This document shows, in pieces, positions 24,058 through 31,423 of a stretch of DNA of 33,559 nt (within the stretch, counting starts at the first letter, position 1; each line of letters starts with the position of its first letter). The notes under the pieces are model-generated. The model searched no databases, had not been told where the DNA came from, and saw nothing but the letters and a program-made list of their open reading frames with translations. The DNA is from an uncultured Oscillospiraceae bacterium. GTDB lineage: Bacteria > Bacillota > Clostridia > Oscillospirales > Oscillospiraceae. The position numbers and the translations under genes are program-made. The stretch is taken from NCBI GenBank assembly GCA_944385365.1, contig CALWWW010000027.1:1-33559 (forward strand). The letters run 5' to 3'.

Positions 24058-25507
24058 AGCTATTATTTTTCAGCAAACCGTACTTGATATCCCACAGCTT
24101 CTGGGACAAGTCCACATAATAATTATGGGGATTATCAAACCGCTTGACCTCGTCCCACAAGGTATCCACCTGCTGGAGGCAATAGGTCCGGATATCGTCC
24201 AGGGCCGGTTTTTGATACACCAATTCACCGTTCTTGAAAATGGGCACCTGCAATTCTTTGGCCGTAAAATTGGTAATCTCCTGGGCTTTCCAGGTGGCGT
24301 CGGGGTCGAAGAGCCGCAGGGGCTTTGTTTCGTCCACCGTCTCATCGTACACCGTCAGATAGTCGGCAATGGCCTTGCCCGTATCATTGCCGAACAGGCG
24401 GTAGACCTTTTTAAAGTGGGGATTGGTGATCTTGCCCACGTTCTCACTGATTTTGATTTTGGGAATCACGTTGCCCGCGTCATCCTCCACGGCGGCCAGC
24501 TTATAGACGCCGCCGAACACCGGTTCGCTGCGGGCAGTAATGAGCCGTTCGCCTACGCCGAACAGGTCAATCTGTGCCCCCTGGCGCAGCAGGTCCTGAA
24601 TCAGATACTCGTCCAGGGAGTTGGACACGGAGATTTTACAGCTTTCCCATCCGGCTTCGTCCAGCATCTTCCGGGCTTTGCGGGTCAGGTAGGCCATATC
24701 GCCGGAATCGAGACGGATGCCGCACTCCTTGATGCCCAGGGGCTTCAGCACATCGTTAAACGCCCGGATGGCGTCGGGAATGCCGCTTTTCAGCGTGTTA
24801 TACGTATCCACCAGCAGCACGGCGTTATGGGGGTACGTCTCGCAATACGTCTTGAACGCCTCATACTGGGTATCGAACATCTGGACCCAGGCATGGGCCA
24901 TGGTGCCGCCGGCATGGACGCCGAACAGCTGATCCGACACGGTGCAGGCCGTACCGTGACAGCCGCCGATATAGGCGGCTCTGGCGCCCAGAATGGCGCC
25001 GTCGGCGCCCTGGGCCCGGCGGGAACCGAATTCCAGCACGGTCCGGCCCTCGGCGGCCCGGACCACCCGGTTGGCCTTGGTGGCAATGAGGCTCTGGTGG
25101 TTGATGGCCAGCAGCAGGAACGTCTCAATGAGCTGGGCCTGGATGGCGGGAGCCCGCACCGTCAGCAGCGGTTCCTTGGGGAACACCGGCGTCCCCTCGG
25201 GGACGGCATAGATATCGCCGGTAAACCGGAAATCCTTGAGGTAGGTGAGAAATTCCTCGTCAAACAGCCCCCGGCCCCGGAGGTATTCGATGTCCTCCTC
25301 GGTGAAATGGAGGTTCTGGATATAGTCGATGACCTGTTCCAGACCGGCGGCAATGGCAAAGCCGCCGTTATCGGGCACGTTGCGGAAAAAGACGTCAAAA
25401 TAGGTGATGCGGTCCTTATAGCCGTATTTGAAATAGCCGTTGCCCATGGTCAGCTCGTAGAAGTCGCAGAGCATGGTCAGGTTGAGATTGTCCCGTTTCA
25501 GTGTCAT
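24056..25507 (-). CDS. pncB: Nicotinate phosphoribosyltransferase
   Basis: A 483-residue enzyme joining nicotinate and PRPP with ATP use, the entry to NAD salvage. The N-terminal LNLTMLCDFYELTMGNGYF, EFGSRRAQGADGAI, and FGVHAGGTMAHAWVQMFD, with His205 at the expected phospho-histidine position, identify the family, as do GIRLDSGDMAYLTRKARK and FGVGERLITA in the phosphate-binding part. Length suits the bacterial 480-490-residue form. GAGGTG precedes the ATG at 25507. It has its own promoter and is divergent from the DUF2284 operon. Its stop codon abuts R1 copy E. Confidence 0.97.
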   Translation of the reverse strand: MTLKRDNLNLTMLCDFYELTMGNGYFKYGYKDRITYFDVFFRNVPDNGGFAIAAGLEQVIDYIQNLHFTEEDIEYLRGRGLFDEEFLTYLKDFRFTGDIYAVPEGTPVFPKEPLLTVRAPAIQAQLIETFLLLAINHQSLIATKANRVVRAAEGRTVLEFGSRRAQGADGAILGARAAYIGGCHGTACTVSDQLFGVHAGGTMAHAWVQMFDTQYEAFKTYCETYPHNAVLLVDTYNTLKSGIPDAIRAFNDVLKPLGIKECGIRLDSGDMAYLTRKARKMLDEAGWESCKISVSNSLDEYLIQDLLRQGAQIDLFGVGERLITARSEPVFGGVYKLAAVEDDAGNVIPKIKISENVGKITNPHFKKVYRLFGNDTGKAIADYLTVYDETVDETKPLRLFDPDATWKAQEITNFTAKELQVPIFKNGELVYQKPALDDIRTYCLQQVDTLWDEVKRFDNPHNYYVDLSQKLWDIKYGLLKNNS

Positions 25508-25554
25508 GGCGCACCTCGTTTGTATTGCCCCCCGCGGGGGCGTTCTTGTTCTCT

Positions 25555-25582
25555 ATTATACTGCATTACAGTGGATTTGCAA
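25555..25582 (-). promoter_or_regulatory. Promoter of pncB
   Basis: Minus strand TTGCAA (25577-25582), 16-bp spacer and a perfect TATAAT (25555-25560), about 50 bp upstream of the pncB ATG. Confidence 0.75.
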
Positions 25583-25636
25583 CGATTTTCTGTTGACAGT
25601 CAGATTAACACCGTACTTTACAGTCCCCTCTGTCTC

Positions 25637-25665
25637 TTGACAGGGGCCGGTCCGTTTCTTAGAAT
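25637..25665 (+). promoter_or_regulatory. Promoter of the DUF2284-rhaD-DUF89 operon
   Basis: TTGACA (25637-25642), exact 17-bp spacer and TAGAAT (25660-25665), about 32 bp upstream of the ATG at 25698. Confidence 0.75.
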
Positions 25666-25697
25666 GATAGGGAAATACTGCATTGCGAGGAATGACC

Positions 25698-26231
25698 ATG
25701 GACCGTCAACAACTGGAGCAGCGGCTGGCATCGCTGCCCCTGTTTCAATATGAATTTATCACGCCGGAGGAATTGACCTTTTCCGACCGCATCCGCCATG
25801 TATGCGAAAGCGAATGCCCCATGTACAACACCACCTGGGCCTGTCCCCCGGCGGTGGGAACGGTGGAGGAATGCAAAACCCGCTGTCTCTCCTTCCCCCA
25901 CGCCCTGATGATGACCTCCGTAGCTGAGGTCCAGGACACGGCCAACATGGCCGAAACTCTAGCCACCCGCGGCCCCCATGAGGCCCTGACCCATCAGGTG
26001 GAGCAACTGCTCCACGACTGCGGCGCGACAGAAACCTACGTTCTGTCCACGGAAGCCTGCGCCATATGCGAACAGTGCGCCTACCCCGGCGGCCCCTGCC
26101 GCCACCGGGAGAAAATGTACCCCTGTGTAGAAAGCCACGGCATTGTGGTCACCGATATTGCCGAACGGTACGGCATCGACTTCCTCACCGGCTGCGCCGT
26201 GGTGTGGTTCTCCCTGCTGTTCTATCGATAA
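25698..26231 (+). CDS. DUF2284 cysteine-rich metal-binding protein
   Basis: A 177-residue protein of the DUF2284 family. Cysteines are clustered in an N-terminal group (CESECPMYNTTWACPP) and a C-terminal group (ACAICEQCAYPGGPCRHREKM, then YPCVES), which looks like a metal or iron-sulfur binding arrangement. The central part is helical. The open frame starts with TTG at 25683, but a GCGAGGA site (25685-25691) puts the start at ATG 25698 (ATG 25692 is also possible). First gene of an operon with rhaD 12 bp downstream. The family has no proven reaction; partners are often anaerobic redox or corrinoid proteins, but none is visible here. Confidence 0.88.
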   Translation: MDRQQLEQRLASLPLFQYEFITPEELTFSDRIRHVCESECPMYNTTWACPPAVGTVEECKTRCLSFPHALMMTSVAEVQDTANMAETLATRGPHEALTHQVEQLLHDCGATETYVLSTEACAICEQCAYPGGPCRHREKMYPCVESHGIVVTDIAERYGIDFLTGCAVVWFSLLFYR

Positions 26232-26243
26232 GGAGTGTTTCGT

Positions 26244-27065
26244 ATGAACGAAGAATTTATGCAGAATCTGTTCCGCATTGCCGAAGAGCTGTCCCGTGCC
26301 GGTTGGGCCGAGGCCAACGCCGGCAACATCTCCGTCCGGCTGCGGCCGGAAGAATACCCCACGGACCCGGAAGCAGGCCCGTGGCAGCCCCTGGCCATCG
26401 CCATTCCGGCGTTGGCCGGGGAGCAATTCCTGGTGACGGCCAAGGGCTGCCAAATCCGTAACGTGCCCCATTTCCCCCGCCGGGACTGCGGCGTTTTGGA
26501 GCTCAACGGCGACGGCACCGCCTACCGGGTGGTATGGGGTCTGGAGGGCACCGTCCCCACCAGTGAATTTTTCGCCCATCTTCTCTCCCACGCCGTCCGC
26601 AAGGAGCAATCCGGCGGCGCGGAGCGGGTCATTCTCCACACCCACCCGGTGACGCTGGTGGCGCTGTGCCATGTGATGGAGCTGGATTCGGTGAAGCTGA
26701 CGCGGCTTTTGTGGAGTATGCACCCGGAGGGCGTGGCCCTGTTCCCCGGCGGCATCGCCTATCTGCCCTTTGCCCTGTCGGGCAGCCGGGAAATCTCCGC
26801 CATGACCTGCGAGGCGTTCCAGAAGTTCCCCATGGTGCTGTGGGAGTATCACGGCGTCTTTGCGTCGGGCCGCGATCTGGACCACGCCTTTGGGATGATT
26901 CAGGCGGCGGAGAAGTGCGCCAACATCTACAAGGCCGCCTGTGAACTGGGCGGCGTCACCCGCGCCCTCCGGGACGAGGAGATCGCCGCCATGGCATCGT
27001 TCCTGCATCTGACTCCGGCGCCGGGCATTCTTCATCTGTCGGGAGGCACGGACGATGCGATTTGA
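26244..27065 (+). CDS. rhaD: Rhamnulose-1-phosphate aldolase
   Basis: A 273-residue class II (zinc) aldolase that splits L-rhamnulose 1-phosphate into dihydroxyacetone phosphate and L-lactaldehyde. Size and sequence match RhaD (E. coli 274 residues) better than FucA (about 215). Motifs are AEANAGNISVRL (N-terminal), VTAKGCQ, Glu108 in SEFFAHLLSH, zinc ligands His132 and His134 in ILHTHP, and LWEYHGVFASG with the third zinc ligand His203. An alternative GTG at 26235 overlaps the AAGGAG site, so ATG 26244 is used. No rhamnose isomerase or kinase is in the window, so substrate assignment rests on homology. Its last 11 bp overlap the DUF89 gene. Confidence 0.9.
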   Translation: MNEEFMQNLFRIAEELSRAGWAEANAGNISVRLRPEEYPTDPEAGPWQPLAIAIPALAGEQFLVTAKGCQIRNVPHFPRRDCGVLELNGDGTAYRVVWGLEGTVPTSEFFAHLLSHAVRKEQSGGAERVILHTHPVTLVALCHVMELDSVKLTRLLWSMHPEGVALFPGGIAYLPFALSGSREISAMTCEAFQKFPMVLWEYHGVFASGRDLDHAFGMIQAAEKCANIYKAACELGGVTRALRDEEIAAMASFLHLTPAPGILHLSGGTDDAI

Positions 27066-27948
27066 CGCCCAATGTATTGACTGTCTGGTACGCCGCCAGC
27101 GGAATCTGGCCGACGAGCGGGGCGAACCGGAAAAAAGCTACCACTTTATGCGGGATGTGCTCCAGGCGGTGCTGGACGCGCCGGAGGGCGTGGCGGCCCC
27201 GTATCTCATTCCCAAATTTGACGAGGCGTTCCAGAAATACTGGCCCGGTACGGACCCCTATGCCGAGCTGAAGCGGGCGTCCAATGACTTTATGATGGCG
27301 CGGCTGCCCAAGCTGCGGGCCATGGTGGAAGCGTCGGCGGACCCGGTGCGGACGGCGCTCCAGCTGGCCCAGGTGGCCAACTACATCGACTACGGCGCGC
27401 TGTCGGAGAATGTGGACACGGAAAAGCTGGAACGGATGCTGTTCTCCGCGCCGGACAATCCGGTGGACGAGAAGACGTACTCCCAGTTTCTCACGGACCT
27501 GGAGGGGGCGCGGCGGCTGCTGTACATCGGTGACAATGCCGGTGAAATTGTGGCGGACCGGCTGCTGCTGGAAGCGCTGCTGCGGCGGTTCCCCCATCTG
27601 TCCATCACCTACGGCGTCCGGGGCGGTCCGGCCCTCAACGATGTGACACGGGAGGACTCTGCCGCCGTGGGTCTGGACGAGCTGGTGCCCATTGTGGACA
27701 ACGGGACCCGGATTCCCGGCACGGAATTAAATTACATCGGAGCGGAAATGCGGCAGGTGCTGGAAGCGGCCGACGTGATTCTGTCCAAGGGACAGGCCAA
27801 CTTTGAAACGCTGGTCACCAGCGGGCGGAATGTCTATTATATTTTTCTTTGTAAGTGTGTCCGGTTTACACGGCTCTTTGACGTGCCCATGCTGACGGGT
27901 ATGTTCTGCCGGGAGCGGGATATTCATATCGAAACGCCATTTTATTAA
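27055..27948 (+). CDS. DUF89 (ARMT1-like) metal-dependent phosphatase
   Basis: A 297-residue protein of the DUF89 family, whose members remove phosphate from damaged or excess sugar phosphates such as fructose 1-phosphate. The N-terminal CIDC (C7, C10) marks the cysteine-bearing prokaryotic subgroup. Metal-site residues are visible in YIGDNAGEIVAD (Asp160, Asn161), GPALNDVT (Asn195, Asp196) and LSKGQANFETL (245-252). The gene starts inside the end of rhaD, so it is tightly coupled, which suggests a clean-up role for ketose 1-phosphates of the aldolase step. That role is inference. R1 copy F starts 16 bp after the stop. Confidence 0.88.
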   Translation: MRFDAQCIDCLVRRQRNLADERGEPEKSYHFMRDVLQAVLDAPEGVAAPYLIPKFDEAFQKYWPGTDPYAELKRASNDFMMARLPKLRAMVEASADPVRTALQLAQVANYIDYGALSENVDTEKLERMLFSAPDNPVDEKTYSQFLTDLEGARRLLYIGDNAGEIVADRLLLEALLRRFPHLSITYGVRGGPALNDVTREDSAAVGLDELVPIVDNGTRIPGTELNYIGAEMRQVLEAADVILSKGQANFETLVTSGRNVYYIFLCKCVRFTRLFDVPMLTGMFCRERDIHIETPFY

Positions 27949-27963
27949 GCAGAAAGCAAAACA

Positions 27964-28338
27964 GATAAAAGTTTTACTCGATTTTTTTCTGACAGGGCTA
28001 CCCTCCACCCGTGTGTCTGCGGTGCTCGCCGGGCCTTTTCCGCCATAGCTGCGGTGCGGTTTCTTGCCATACATCCAGTATGGCTGCGAACCCACACCTT
28101 GCTCTGACGAAAAATTCCTCGCCGACCACTCTTGCCAACGGGCGGCGGGCAGCCCAAAATCGCGGAGTCCAGAGGCAGAGCCCCCGGTCGCCCCGCGCAC
28201 GGGGCGAAACTCCCGCCCGTCGCAACGGGCGAAATACTCAATCGTCCCAAAGCGCCATCCGCAGATGGCGCAATCCCCGCGGCGAATGCCGCAAGGCCGC
28301 CGTCCCCACCCCGTCAGCGGGTGGTGGACGGCGGCCTT
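27964..28338 (+). repeat. R1 multi-hairpin repeat, copy F (long form, two modules)
   Basis: GATAAAAGTTTTACTCG begins 16 bp after the DUF89 stop. The apical insert runs about 27990-28158, with nested stem GGTGCGGTTT / GAACCCACACC around GCCATAC-ATCCA-GTATGGC. The next hairpin is CCAGAGGC-AGA-GCCCCCGG, whose two halves come from different stem types and no longer pair well. Modules are CGCCCCG-CGCA-CGGGGCG and CGCCCGT-CGCA-ACGGGCG, followed by GCGCCATC-CGCA-GATGGCGC and an AAGGCCGCCGTCC/GGACGGCGGCCTT final hairpin. Confidence 0.9.
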
Positions 28339-28352
28339 ATGTTACACCCCAC

Positions 28353-29046
28353 CGTAGGGCGCGGCATCCTTGACGCGCCCGCACCGCACCCCATCCGGGG
28401 CCGTCAAGGATGCCGGCCCCTACGATTCGGATGTTCGCTGGTGCATCCCGGCGGCGGGGGCAAGCCCCCGCCCTACGGGGTGGAATCCATCGGCCCGCGG
28501 AAACTGGAACGTGCCTGCCAGCGGCGGGACACATAGGTCCCGCCCTACGTTCCCTGTCGGCAGTCCGTCCATGTTTGTAGGGCGCGGCATCCCTGACGCG
28601 CCCAAAGCGCACCCCATCCGGGGCCGTCAAGGATGCCGGCCCCTACGATTTGGATGTTCGTCGGTGCGGCGCGTAGGCCGCCCCCCAGGGCGCGGTGTTG
28701 GGTGGTGCGGTGTGCGGGCCGATGTGGGCATCGGCCCCTACGGTCTGCATATTCGGGAGTGCGTACCAGCGGCGGGACACATAGGTCCCGCCCTACGTTC
28801 CCTGTCGGCAGTCCGTCCATGTTCGTAGGGCGCGGCATCCTTGACGCGCCCATAACGCACCCCATCCGGGGCCGTCAAGGATGCCGGCCCCTACGATTTG
28901 GATGTTCGCTGGTGCATCCCGGCGGCGGGGGCAAGCCCCCGCCCTACGGGGTGGAATCCATCGGCCCGCGGAAACTGGAACGTGCCTGCCAGCGGCGGGA
29001 CACATAGGTCCCGCCCTACGTTCCCTGTGGGCAGTCTGTCCGGGTT
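28353..29046. repeat. Three-unit R2 hairpin array with a swapped middle cassette
   Basis: Units at about 28353-28576, 28577-28823 and 28824-29046. Units 1 and 3 are nearly identical: GCATCCTTGA hairpin, its inverted partner GTCAAGGATGCCGGCCCC, GGCGGGGG-CAAG-CCCCCGCC, a linker with ATCGGCCCGCGGAAACTGG, then GGCGGGAC-ACATAG-GTCCCGCC. Unit 2 keeps both ends but carries a different centre with GGGCCGATG-TGGG-CATCGGCCC. The array ends about 80 bp before the MarR promoter. No gene is seen. Confidence 0.9.
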
Positions 29047-29129
29047 CGTGGGCCATTGCGCAAATTGGTTTCTAACGCAATCACTTTTTTGTGGCATGTG
29101 CATAAAATGAATCGAATATTTTTTGCAGC

Positions 29130-29158
29130 TTGACAATTAAATCAATTTCCGGTATTAT
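29130..29158 (+). promoter_or_regulatory. Promoter of the MarR-ABC exporter operon
   Basis: TTGACA (29130-29135), exact 17-bp spacer and TATTAT (29153-29158). The -10 box touches the first operator palindrome. Confidence 0.85.
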
Positions 29159-29193
29159 GTAGCATGCTACCGAATATAGGTAGCATGCTACAT
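29157..29193. promoter_or_regulatory. Double palindromic operator, probably for MarR
   Basis: Two copies of the perfect palindrome GTAGCATGCTAC (29159-29170 and 29180-29191), exactly 21 bp or two helical turns apart. They lie within larger mirrored arms (ATGTAGCATGCTACC and GGTAGCATGCTACAT). The site runs from the -10 box to just before the ribosome site (29199-29204), so bound protein would block initiation. Binding by the adjacent MarR is inferred. Confidence 0.8.
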
Positions 29194-29213
29194 AAAAAAG
29201 GAGGCGGTTTCCT

Positions 29214-29681
29214 ATAGAACCGGTCAGCCGTGATGCCCTGGGGCTGCAAATCAAGATCGTCAGCAAGCTGCTCAAACAGGCGGTATCCGACAAAATCGCA
29301 TCTCTCGATTTGACAAGCTCCCAGTCCTTTGTGCTGGGCTACCTGTGCTACCACGCGCAGCAGGGCGAGGCAGTCTATCCCCGGGACATTGAAAAGCACT
29401 TTGATTTCAGTCACCCCACCGTATCGGGTCTGCTGCAGCGGATGGAGGCCAAGGGCTTCGTCCGTATGGAGCCCTCGTCAGAGGACCGGCGCTGCAAACG
29501 CATCGCCGTCACCGACCGCGCCATGCAGGTCAATCAACAGGTTCTGGACCAGCTGGACGCCGCCGAACGGCAGATGATCTCCGGCTTCTCCGCCGAGGAA
29601 GTCGATCTGCTCCACAACCTGTTCGCACGCATGATCCACAATCTCACCCCAAATACCGATGAAGGAGGAATAAACCCTTGA
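29214..29681 (+). CDS. MarR family transcriptional regulator, apparent ATA start
   Basis: A winged-helix repressor of 155 residues if started at 29214. The DNA-binding part is clear: DIEKHFDFSHPTVSGLLQRM (recognition helix) and the wing with EDRRCKRIAVTD; the C-terminal helix is the dimer arm. The first ATG/GTG/TTG in frame is TTG 29310, which would remove helix 1 and has no ribosome site. The open frame upstream encodes a good MarR first helix (ALGLQIKIVSKLLKQAV) and runs back to a stop at 29193. In that stretch GGAGG (29200-29204) sits 9 nt before ATA at 29214, the best start. The gene overlaps the first ABC gene by 4 bp and probably represses the operon through the double palindrome. Confidence 0.85.
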   Translation: MEPVSRDALGLQIKIVSKLLKQAVSDKIASLDLTSSQSFVLGYLCYHAQQGEAVYPRDIEKHFDFSHPTVSGLLQRMEAKGFVRMEPSSEDRRCKRIAVTDRAMQVNQQVLDQLDAAERQMISGFSAEEVDLLHNLFARMIHNLTPNTDEGGINP

Positions 29682-31423
29682 TCAAAAAACTCATGCGAAG
29701 CATCCGGGAGTACAAAAAGGACACCATCCTGGCCCCGGTCTTCGTCACCTGCGAGGTCATCCTGGAGGTTTTGATCCCCTTTCTGATGGCAAAGCTCATC
29801 GACAACGGCATCACCCCCGGCAACATGGACTACACCATCCGCATGGGCCTGGTGCTGGTGGTCTGCGCCGCCGCCTCCCTGGGCTTCGGCGCACTGTCCG
29901 GTCTCGCCGCCTCCCGCGCCTCCGCCGGTTTCGCCAAAAACCTGCGCAAAGACATGTTCTATCATGTCCAGCACTTCTCCTTTACCAACATTGACCACTT
30001 CTCGACGTCCAGTATCGTCACCCGTCTGACCACCGACGTGACCAACATCCAGAACGCCTTTATGATGGTCATTCGCATTGCCGTCCGCAGCCCCATCATG
30101 CTGATTCTGTCCATGTTTATGGCGTTCCAGGTGAACAGTGAGCTGGCCCTGGTGTTCCTGTGCGTGGTGCCCATTCTGGCCATCGGCATGTATTTCATTA
30201 TGACCCGCTCCTATCCCATCTTCCACCGGGTCTTTGAGACGTACGACAAGCTGAACAATGTGGTGGGCGAAAACCTCCACGGCATCCGCGTGGTCAAGTC
30301 CTTCGTCCGCGAGGAAAAGGAAAAGCAGAAGTTCGGCGACGTGTCCCAGGCCATCTATGTGGACTTCTACAAGGCCGAACGGCTTATGGCCTACATCATG
30401 CCCCTGATGCAGTTCTCCATCTACACCTGCATGATTCTCCTCAGCTGGTTCGGCGGCAAGCTGGTCATCACCACGGCCATGTCCACCGGCGAACTGATGA
30501 CCATGTTCTCCTACGTCATCCAGATTCTCATGAGCCTGATGATGCTGGCCATGGTTGCCACCATGATCGCCATCTCCCGCGCCAGCGCCGAGCGTGTGAC
30601 GGAGCTGCTGGACGAGCAGAGCGACCTCCACAACGGTGCCAACCCCGTTATGACCGTTGCCGACGGCTCCATCGAGTTCCAGGACGTGAGCTTCAGCTAC
30701 ACGGGCAAAACCAACAAGCTGTGCCTGTCCGACGTGAATCTGTCCATCCGTTCTGGTGAGACCATCGGCGTCATCGGCGGTACCGGTTCCTCCAAGTCCA
30801 CCCTGGTTCAGCTGATTCCCCGCCTCTACGACGCCACCTGCGGTAAGGTCCTGGTGGGCGGCGTGGATGTCCGGGACTACGACGTGGAGACGCTGCGAAA
30901 CGAGGTGGCCATGGTGCTGCAAAAGAACACCCTGTTCTCCGGCTCCATCAAGGACAATCTCCGCTGGGGCAACCCCAACGCCACCGACGAGGAAATGCAG
31001 CACGCCTGCCATCTGAGCCGGGCCGACGAGTTTATCGCCACCTTCCCCAAGGGCTATGACACCCACATCGAGCAGGGCGGCGCCAACGTCTCCGGCGGCC
31101 AGCGCCAGCGTCTGTGTATCGCCCGCGCCCTGCTGAAAAAGCCCAAGATTCTGATTCTCGACGACTCCACCTCCGCCGTGGATACCCGCACCGACGCCAT
31201 GATCCGCCAGGCGTTCCTGGAGGAGATTCCCGACACCACCAAGATCATCATTGCACAGCGTGTGTCCTCGGTGCAGGATGCCGACCGGATCATTGTCCTG
31301 GACGGCGGCCGCGTCAACGCCGTGGGTACCCACGAAGAATTGCTGGCCACCAACCCCATCTACCGCGAAGTCTATGAATCCCAGGTGAAAGGAGACGATG
31401 ACAATGCCCCCGCTGCCCAATAA
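29678..31423 (+). CDS. ABC exporter half-transporter with degenerate ATPase site
   Basis: A 581-residue type IV ABC exporter subunit: membrane domain with six helices (about 15-310), then an ATPase domain. Walker A is GGTGSSKST (367-375) and the signature is VSGGQRQRL. Two catalytic positions are changed: Walker B reads LILDD with Asp496 where Glu is usual, and the switch histidine is Gln527 (IIIAQR). This is the pattern of the non-catalytic partner in heterodimers such as BmrC/BmrD and TM287/TM288. Start is TTG at 29678, 9 nt after AAGGAGG, overlapping the marR stop. Drug or peptide export is likely given the MarR control; the substrate is unknown. Confidence 0.93.
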   Translation: MIKKLMRSIREYKKDTILAPVFVTCEVILEVLIPFLMAKLIDNGITPGNMDYTIRMGLVLVVCAAASLGFGALSGLAASRASAGFAKNLRKDMFYHVQHFSFTNIDHFSTSSIVTRLTTDVTNIQNAFMMVIRIAVRSPIMLILSMFMAFQVNSELALVFLCVVPILAIGMYFIMTRSYPIFHRVFETYDKLNNVVGENLHGIRVVKSFVREEKEKQKFGDVSQAIYVDFYKAERLMAYIMPLMQFSIYTCMILLSWFGGKLVITTAMSTGELMTMFSYVIQILMSLMMLAMVATMIAISRASAERVTELLDEQSDLHNGANPVMTVADGSIEFQDVSFSYTGKTNKLCLSDVNLSIRSGETIGVIGGTGSSKSTLVQLIPRLYDATCGKVLVGGVDVRDYDVETLRNEVAMVLQKNTLFSGSIKDNLRWGNPNATDEEMQHACHLSRADEFIATFPKGYDTHIEQGGANVSGGQRQRLCIARALLKKPKILILDDSTSAVDTRTDAMIRQAFLEEIPDTTKIIIAQRVSSVQDADRIIVLDGGRVNAVGTHEELLATNPIYREVYESQVKGDDDNAPAAQ

